From the NCBI GenBank assembly GCA_903953805.1, contig CAJBLC010000151.1:1-11520 (forward strand): a stretch of 11,520 nt of DNA. Direction: 5' to 3'. The DNA is from an uncultured Actinomycetes bacterium. Its GTDB lineage: Bacteria; Actinomycetota; Actinomycetes; Nanopelagicales; Nanopelagicaceae. Shown here one piece after another: positions 7,483 to 11,520 of this stretch. Numbering within the stretch: position 1 is the stretch's first letter; the number at the start of each line of letters is the position of its first letter. The translations under genes and the position numbers were made by a program. A model generated the notes under the pieces. The model was not told where the DNA came from. It saw only the letters and a list, made by a program, of their open reading frames with translations, and searched no databases.

Positions 7483-8106
7483 TTATTCGGCCGCTACCGC
7501 TTCAGTAGTGGCCTCAACTGCTGGCTCAGCGGGCTTACTCTCAACTTTGACAACCTTCTCTGCTTTCGCAGGAGCTGCCTTCTTGATCGAGCCCTTCTTC
7601 ACCAACGGTCCAAGCACCATAGTCATCGAACGTCCCTCTTTCTTAGGGGCGAACTCAACTGCAGCAACTTCAACCAACTCTTCTGACAACTTCATGAGCA
7701 AGCGATAACCCATCTCGGGTCTCGTTTGTTCGCGGCCACGGAATTGAACAGTTACCTTTACCTTGTCACCTGCACGAAGAAACTTTTCGATGTGATTTCG
7801 CTTTGTCTCATAATCGTGTGGTTCAATCTTTAAACCAAGACGCATCTCCTTCACCACAATGTGGGTCTGGTTCTGACGCGCTTCGCGGGCCTTCTGGGCG
7901 ATCTCGTACTTGTACTTTCCGAAATCCATCACTTTGCAGACTGGAGGTTGTGCATCTGGAGAGATCTCGACTAGGTCGAGTCCAACTTCATCTGCCATCG
8001 CAAGGGCGGTATCGATATCGACAATGCCTACTTGGTCACCCTCATGTCCGATTAAGCGCACCTGTGGGACGCGAATTCGATCATTGATTCGTAGATCGGC
8101 GCTGAT
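7483..8106 (-). CDS. infC: Translation initiation factor IF-3, with ATC start codon
   Basis: IF3 binds the 30S subunit, prevents premature 50S joining and proofreads start codon and initiator tRNA. With the start at ATC 8106 the protein has 207 residues. The N-terminal domain opens with the conserved SADLRINDRIRVPQVRLIG, then DLVEISPDAQPPVCKVMDFGKYKYE, the linker (QKAREARQNQ) and the C-terminal domain with FLRAGDKVKVTVQFRGRE and RSMTMVL. About 37 Ala/Lys/Glu-rich residues follow the core. The start is forced: an in-frame TGA at 8121-8119 is followed only by AAG GAA ACA CTT before ATC, so no ATG, GTG or TTG is available upstream. A later GTG (8061) would delete the conserved first 15 residues. 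AAAGGA (8119-8114) lies 7 nt before ATC. Rare start codons at infC are a known autoregulation device. Confidence 0.95.
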   Translation of the reverse strand: MSADLRINDRIRVPQVRLIGHEGDQVGIVDIDTALAMADEVGLDLVEISPDAQPPVCKVMDFGKYKYEIAQKAREARQNQTHIVVKEMRLGLKIEPHDYETKRNHIEKFLRAGDKVKVTVQFRGREQTRPEMGYRLLMKLSEELVEVAAVEFAPKKEGRSMTMVLGPLVKKGSIKKAAPAKAEKVVKVESKPAEPAVEATTEAVAAE

Positions 8107-8352
8107 AAGTGTTTCCTTTCAATTCGTGAGCTTCTTGTCAGCAAGCAGGGTTCGCCGCGGAAAAATCTCTGCTTAGCGATGCCAGCAGTAGAAGCCCCCA
8201 CGAAGTGAGGAGTTCGATCTTGACCAACCAACCGAAGTCGGTGAGGTGGGAGCGGCTAACTCCACTTGATGGGATAAGGGTAACTGAGCACCCGCAAAAG
8301 GTGAAATCCCACAAATCGCCAGCCTGTAGGGGCTAGCTGAATACTGGCTTCT
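8107..8352 (-). ncRNA. Structured infC leader, candidate attenuator or L20/IF3-responsive RNA
   Basis: The 245 nt between fabI and infC hold no credible ORF (no ATG on the minus strand) but many complementary segments. TGGGAT (8311-8306) pairs with ATCCCA (8275-8270) and encloses CACC/GGTG (8303-8300 with 8292-8289). GTGGAG (8265-8260) pairs with CTCCCAC (8252-8246, one bulge). That segment can instead pair over 8 bp as GCTCCCAC (8253-8246) with GTGGGGGC (8201-8194). CCTCAC (8210-8205) can also pair with GTGGGG (8201-8196). AGAAGCC (8352-8346) can close the domain with GGCTTCT (8196-8190). Several of these exclude each other, and the last one takes the first bases of the terminator that follows. 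I do not recognise a named Rfam family. The transcription start is unassigned. Confidence 0.5.
8161..8192 (-). terminator. Candidate Rho-independent terminator in the infC leader
   Basis: On the minus strand the 5' arm TCT-a-CTGCTGGC (8192-8181) and 3' arm GCT-a-AGCAGAGA (8177-8166) form an 11-bp stem with two single-A bulges, one G-U pair and a 3-nt loop (ATC). Five T (8165-8161) follow directly. It ends 54 nt before the infC start, so it would end transcripts before the gene unless another fold prevents it. AAGCAG (8174-8169) can also pair with CTGCTT (8148-8143) downstream, a second alternative. The fold is drawn by eye and its strength is not computed. Confidence 0.55.
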
Positions 8353-9125
8353 TAGCCGCCAATCGCATGCACGCCGCCATCGACGTGAACCATCTCCCCG
8401 GTCGTCTTAGGGAACCAATCGGAGAGCAGAGCAACGACGCCTTGAGCGGCTGGGATGGGATCTGATGTGTCCCACGAGAGTGGTGCACGTGAATTCCAGA
8501 CATTTTCAAACTCTTCAAAACCAGGGATCGACTTAGCTGCGATCGTTCTGATCGGGCCAGCGGCGACGATATTGACGCGCACCTTCTCTTTTCCGAGGTC
8601 ACGTGCCAGATAGCGCGCACAGGATTCGAGTGCGGCCTTGGCAACACCCATCCAGTCGTACTTCGGCCAAGCAAAGCGAGCATCGAAGGTCAATCCAACA
8701 ACGCTTGCACCCTTCTCTTGATCAAAGAGTGGGCGGGCGGCCATGGTGAGCGCCTTCAATGAGTAAGCCGAGACGTGAACTGCCGTTGCAACGTCTGCCC
8801 ATTCAGTATTGAGAAAATTTCCACCAAGTGCAGCTTCTGGCGCAAAGCCGATGGAGTGCACGACGCCATCAATATGTGAGACATGCTCGCGCATTTTCGC
8901 TTCAAGTCCAGCCAAGTGCTCATCGTTTGTCACATCGAGTTCAATGACCGGAGCGGGAGATGGAAGTCTGCCAGCGATGCGCTGGGTAATGCTCATCGCT
9001 CGACCGAAAGATGTGAGGATGACTGTTGCACCCTCCTCTTGAGCTAAGCGAGCAATATGGAATGCGATGGAGGCCTCAGTGAGGACTCCGGTGACGAGAA
9101 TATTCTTACCTTTGAGCAGAGACAT
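8352..9125 (-). CDS. fabI: Enoyl-[acyl-carrier-protein] reductase [NADH], InhA-like
   Basis: FabI reduces the trans-2-enoyl-ACP double bond with NADH, the last step of each fatty-acid elongation round. The 257-residue protein is an atypical short-chain dehydrogenase. The nucleotide-binding start is ILVTGVLTEASIAFHIA (9-25), close to InhA's ILVSGIITDSSIAFHIA. VVHSIGF (88-94) and LTFDARFAWPKYDWMGVAK (145-163) follow; they carry the catalytic Y156 and K163 spaced six residues apart. AAGPIRT (188-194) and the C-terminal VHVDGGVHAIGG complete it. The start ATG shares one base with the fabG stop (TAATG), so the pair is coupled. By alignment from memory it is closer to mycobacterial InhA than to E. 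coli FabI. It is followed by the infC leader, and no clear terminator for fabI is visible. Confidence 0.95.
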   Translation of the reverse strand: MSLLKGKNILVTGVLTEASIAFHIARLAQEEGATVILTSFGRAMSITQRIAGRLPSPAPVIELDVTNDEHLAGLEAKMREHVSHIDGVVHSIGFAPEAALGGNFLNTEWADVATAVHVSAYSLKALTMAARPLFDQEKGASVVGLTFDARFAWPKYDWMGVAKAALESCARYLARDLGKEKVRVNIVAAGPIRTIAAKSIPGFEEFENVWNSRAPLSWDTSDPIPAAQGVVALLSDWFPKTTGEMVHVDGGVHAIGG

Positions 9126-9847
9126 TAGTGACCCATTCCTAATCCACCGTCAACAGGTATGACGGCACCAGTGATATATCCCGCATCCTCTGATGCGATA
9201 AATCGAACAACATCTGCAACTTCCTCTGGGGATGCAAAGCGAGCAAGTGGAATTTGAGCGATGTATTTCTCTTTCAGAGATTGATCTAAGACGGCAGTCA
9301 TATCAGTGTCGATAAAACCGGGGGCAATGACATTGAAGGTGATGCCACGAGAGCCATACTCTCGAGCGAATGAGCGAGCCATTCCCACGAGCGCTGATTT
9401 GGTCGCTGCGTAATTCACCTGTCCTGCCGAACCAAGAAGTCCAACGACTGAGCCAATAAAGATGACACGTCCTCTGCGCTTCTTCATCATCCCAGAGAGA
9501 ACCTTCTGAGCTACTCGGAATGAGCCAGTCAGATTGGTATTCAATACATCTTCGAAGTCAGCTTCACTCATGCGAAGTGAGAGGCCATCCTTGGTGATAC
9601 CAGCATTTGCCACGAGAACATCAATGGCACCGAATCTCGCTTCAATCTCTTTAAAGCCAGCGGCAACACTCTCGCTATCAGTTACATCCATAATCACGCC
9701 TGATAACCCCTCAGGAGCGCTTCCTGATCGATGTGTAATGATGACCTGATCGCCAGCTGCCTCAAAGGAGCGAGCGATAGCGAGACCAATCCCACGGTTT
9801 CCACCAGTAACCAATACGGTGCGAGGGCTGTTCTGATCGGTACTCAT
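9125..9847 (-). CDS. fabG: 3-oxoacyl-[acyl-carrier-protein] reductase, MabA/FabG1-like
   Basis: FabG reduces beta-ketoacyl-ACP with NADPH, the first reduction of the elongation cycle. From ATG 9847 it has 240 residues: TGGNRGIG cofactor loop (14-21), NAG (81-83), catalytic S133 in IGSVVG, and Y146 and K150 in YAATK. PGFIDTDMT (177-185) and the C-terminus GAVIPVDGGLGMGH follow. VLVTGGNRGIGLAIA and the C-terminus match mycobacterial MabA closely, and the next gene is an InhA-like reductase, so the pair mirrors mabA-inhA. The start is uncertain. A GTG at 9871 has GGGAG five bases upstream and would add eight residues. ATG 9847 instead has a TANNNT -10 exactly six bases before it, consistent with a leaderless mRNA and normal FabG length, so I prefer it. 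Confidence 0.94.
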   Translation of the reverse strand: MSTDQNSPRTVLVTGGNRGIGLAIARSFEAAGDQVIITHRSGSAPEGLSGVIMDVTDSESVAAGFKEIEARFGAIDVLVANAGITKDGLSLRMSEADFEDVLNTNLTGSFRVAQKVLSGMMKKRRGRVIFIGSVVGLLGSAGQVNYAATKSALVGMARSFAREYGSRGITFNVIAPGFIDTDMTAVLDQSLKEKYIAQIPLARFASPEEVADVVRFIASEDAGYITGAVIPVDGGLGMGH

Positions 9848-9859
9848 AGAACAAAAGTA
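9848..9859 (-). promoter_or_regulatory. Candidate -10 element for leaderless fabG-fabI transcript
   Basis: TACTTT (9859-9854) fits the TANNNT -10 pattern, and the spacer TGTTCT puts the expected transcription start on the A of ATG 9847. A weak -35 candidate, TTGGGA, lies 18 bp further upstream (9883-9878). Actinobacteria commonly use leaderless transcripts with this layout. This is inference from spacing only. Confidence 0.4.
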
Positions 9860-9920
9860 CCCGTTACTCACGCGTACTCCCAAGACCGACGCTCAACAGG
9901 CAGAGATTCGCTAACTCCCC

Positions 9921-9932
9921 TACCCTTGAGAC
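9921..9932 (+). promoter_or_regulatory. Candidate -10 element for leaderless DUF3099 gene transcript
   Basis: TACCCT (9921-9926) fits TANNNT, and six bases (TGAGAC) separate it from ATG 9933, the same layout as for the divergent fabG. There is no good Shine-Dalgarno before ATG 9933, which supports a leaderless start. I see no clear -35 hexamer. Confidence 0.4.
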
Positions 9933-10235
9933 ATGGCCCGTAATGAGAAGAAGAGCGTTCATTCGATCACGAATGCACAAGTTCCTTTGACACAGGATCA
10001 AAGTGGTCGTGCTAAGCGCTACTTCATTAGCATGATGATCAGAACTGCCTGCTTCATTCTCGCTGTCGTACTACCAAATCCTTATCGCTGGGTAGCTCTC
10101 TTTGGAGCTGTTGTACTCCCCTATATCGCGGTAGTGGTTGCAAATGCAGGACGCGAAACAATCACAGGTCGTGCAACGGTCTTCAATGCGAGAGCGATTG
10201 GCGCTGGTACAAATCAAAGTAAAGACCCCGCTTAA
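9933..10235 (+). CDS. DUF3099-family small membrane protein
   Basis: This 100-residue protein is the only gene on the plus strand. It opens with a basic cytoplasmic-looking stretch (MARNEKK) and VHSITNAQVPLTQDQ (9-23). RAKRYFISMMIRTACFILAVVLP follows (26-48), where hydrophobic segment about 33-47 is probably one transmembrane helix. WVALFGAVVLPYIAVVVANAGRE (52-74) contains a second, and a hydrophilic tail ends it. The pattern VHSIT..., RYLISM-like, R-T-x-CF-LAVV and LPYxAVVxANAGRE is that of DUF3099, an actinobacterial family of unknown function, recognised from memory. It diverges from fabG with about 85 bp between the ATGs. Its last 53 nt lie antisense to the end of the convergent ABC transporter gene. 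A link to fatty-acid or envelope metabolism is suggested only by position. Confidence 0.85.
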   Translation: MARNEKKSVHSITNAQVPLTQDQSGRAKRYFISMMIRTACFILAVVLPNPYRWVALFGAVVLPYIAVVVANAGRETITGRATVFNARAIGAGTNQSKDPA

Positions 10236-11520
10236 CTACTAGGTCTTCGTGCTTACCGGATTCAACGATTACGCCATTTTCTAGCACCAAAATTTGATCG
10301 GCATGCGCAATCGTCGATAGTCGATGTGCAATAACAATGCTTGTTCGCCCTTGCAATGCACTCTTCAACGCTTCTTGCACGAGCGCCTCATTCTCAGAAT
10401 CTAAATGTGCGGTCGCTTCATCGAGAATGACAATCGATGGCGCCTTCAAAAGCAGGCGAGCAATAGCAAGACGTTGACGCTCGCCACCAGAGAGGCGATG
10501 GCCGCGTTCGCCCACGACTGTCTCTAATCCGTTGGGAAGGCTTTCGATAAATTTCCAAATTTGAGCAGACTCGCATGCCTGGACTATCTCCTCGAGAGAG
10601 GCATCTGGCTTGGCATAACGAAGATTTACTGCGATGGAATCGTGGAACATATGGGAATCTTGCGTAACTACACCGATCTGAGAGCGCAGCGATTCAAGAG
10701 AGTATTCCCTAATATCGATGCCATCAATCTTGATAGAACCTTGCGTGACGTCATAGAGGCGTGGAAGTAGACCTGAAATCGTGCTCTTTCCGGCTCCTGA
10801 TGGTCCGACGATTGCGGTAAAACTTCCAGGTTCAGCGATGAAATTCAGATTGCGAAGAACTTCTCCAGATTCAACGATCTCTGGTTTTGCCACGCCTTCA
10901 AGAGAGGCGAGTGAGATCTCTCCCGCTTTTGGATATGAGAAGCCAACATCTTTAAATTCAATACGCGGTTTTTTGGAATCTAATTCGAGCGGATCTGGAT
11001 TGTTTCGAACCATAGGTTCGAGATCCAAAACTTCGAAGACTCGCTCAAACGAGACCAAGGCAGTCATAACATCAACGCGAATATTGGATAGCCCTGTTAA
11101 TGGCCCATATAAGCGAGCCAAGAGGGCGGTGATTGCCAAAAGTGTTCCCACGGTGATCGATCCATTGATTGCGAGATGTCCGCCAATCCCGTAAGCAAAT
11201 GCTGTCGCGATTGCAGCGATCGATGAGAGGGCAATAAAGAAGATGCGATTGAGAACAGCTATTTGAATTCCCATATCGCGCACGCGGCCCGCTTTCGAGG
11301 AGAATTCTTGATGTTCGCCAACTGGGTCCCCATATAAGGTAACCAGAAGTGCGCCAGAAACATTGAAGCGCTCGGTCATTGTTGAAGACATCTCGGCATT
11401 GAGATTGAAGGATTTTCTTGTGTATTCCTGCAAGCGACGACCAAGCCATTTTGTTGGGATCAGGAAGACCGGAAGTAAGAGAAGTGAGACAACTGTGATC
11501 TGCCATGAGAGTGTAAACAT
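10183..11520 (-). CDS. ABC exporter, fused permease-ATPase, N-terminus beyond window
   Basis: This is the last 445 residues of a half-size type IV ABC exporter (MsbA/MdlB-like), which in this family works as a dimer in the cytoplasmic membrane. Substrate cannot be told. The fragment holds the end of the membrane domain, with hydrophobic segments near residues 9-22, 93-114 and 124-141. The complete ATPase follows: Walker A GPSGAGKST (239-247), Q-loop Q287 in VTQDSH, signature LSGGE (343-347), Walker B IVILDE (363-368, catalytic E368) and switch H399 in IAHRLS. Between FSYP and VLRNLNF there is an insert of about 20 residues (199-220, with EISLASLE) that I know from many actinobacterial exporters. 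The protein ends GLYFDLYQRQSLSH at TGA 10185-10183. The Met at the window edge is probably internal, because about 150 residues of membrane domain are missing. Confidence 0.93.
   Translation of the reverse strand: MFTLSWQITVVSLLLLPVFLIPTKWLGRRLQEYTRKSFNLNAEMSSTMTERFNVSGALLVTLYGDPVGEHQEFSSKAGRVRDMGIQIAVLNRIFFIALSSIAAIATAFAYGIGGHLAINGSITVGTLLAITALLARLYGPLTGLSNIRVDVMTALVSFERVFEVLDLEPMVRNNPDPLELDSKKPRIEFKDVGFSYPKAGEISLASLEGVAKPEIVESGEVLRNLNFIAEPGSFTAIVGPSGAGKSTISGLLPRLYDVTQGSIKIDGIDIREYSLESLRSQIGVVTQDSHMFHDSIAVNLRYAKPDASLEEIVQACESAQIWKFIESLPNGLETVVGERGHRLSGGERQRLAIARLLLKAPSIVILDEATAHLDSENEALVQEALKSALQGRTSIVIAHRLSTIAHADQILVLENGVIVESGKHEDLVVKRGLYFDLYQRQSLSH

Noticed and set aside
8296..8312. Plus-strand GGTGAAATCCCAC, resembling parts of FMN or cobalamin riboswitches
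   Set aside because: The other conserved elements are absent, and the plus strand leads into fabI antisense, so no gene would be controlled.
8318..8348. Inverted repeat GCCAG/CTGGC just after fabI as a terminator
   Set aside because: Only five pairs around a long loop and no T run; the bases also fit the proposed infC leader fold.
8107..8352. Possible plus-strand structural RNA (SRP, RNase P, tmRNA or 6S) in the fabI-infC gap
   Set aside because: I could not find the diagnostic motifs of any of these, and the minus-strand terminator and infC start fit a leader better.
9848..9883. Longer FabG starting at TTG 9883
   Set aside because: TTG would add 12 residues with no family match; ATG 9847 (leaderless) or GTG 9871 (with GGGAG) explain the start better.

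Overview
The window looks like chromosomal backbone of an actinobacterium with unusually low GC for the phylum (about 50% by eye). Three things suggest this. The gene order infC-rpmI-rplT-rRNA methyltransferase-pheS-pheT-argC-argJ-argB is the order known from Streptomyces and relatives. The fabG-fabI pair resembles mycobacterial mabA-inhA. A DUF3099 protein is present, and the ABC exporter carries an insert typical of actinobacteria. A freshwater Nanopelagicales-like (acI) organism would fit, but that is an inference. Twelve of the thirteen genes are on the minus strand. I see no mobile elements, tRNA, rRNA, CRISPR or signs of recent transfer.

Layout in minus-strand transcription order (right to left): a 5'-truncated ABC exporter (11520-10183) converges on, and overlaps, the only plus-strand gene, a DUF3099 membrane protein (9933-10235). 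That gene diverges from fabG-fabI (9847-8352), which encodes two reductases of the fatty-acid elongation cycle. A 245-nt gap with strong RNA-structure potential follows and leads into infC-rpmI-rplT (8106-6856: IF3, L35, L20). Next come a SpoU-family rRNA methyltransferase (6836-6012) and pheS-pheT (5998-2520), encoding both subunits of phenylalanyl-tRNA synthetase. After 62 bp holding a tandem ARG-box operator, argC-argJ-argB (2457 to the left edge) begins the arginine pathway.

Coupling is tight: argC/argJ, argJ/argB and pheS/pheT overlap by 4 nt (ATGA), and fabG/fabI overlap by 1 nt (TAATG). The genes between 8106 and 2520 form a translation-machinery block.

The window is mostly conserved housekeeping sequence. 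The interesting signals are regulatory or concern gene ends: a terminator-like hairpin and alternative pairings upstream of infC, an infC reading frame that can only start at ATC, a terminator-like hairpin inside the first codons of the methyltransferase gene, paired ARG boxes before argC, an ArgB without the N-terminal helix linked to arginine feedback, and apparent leaderless divergent promoters between fabG and the DUF3099 gene. I found no clear previously undescribed multi-gene system.
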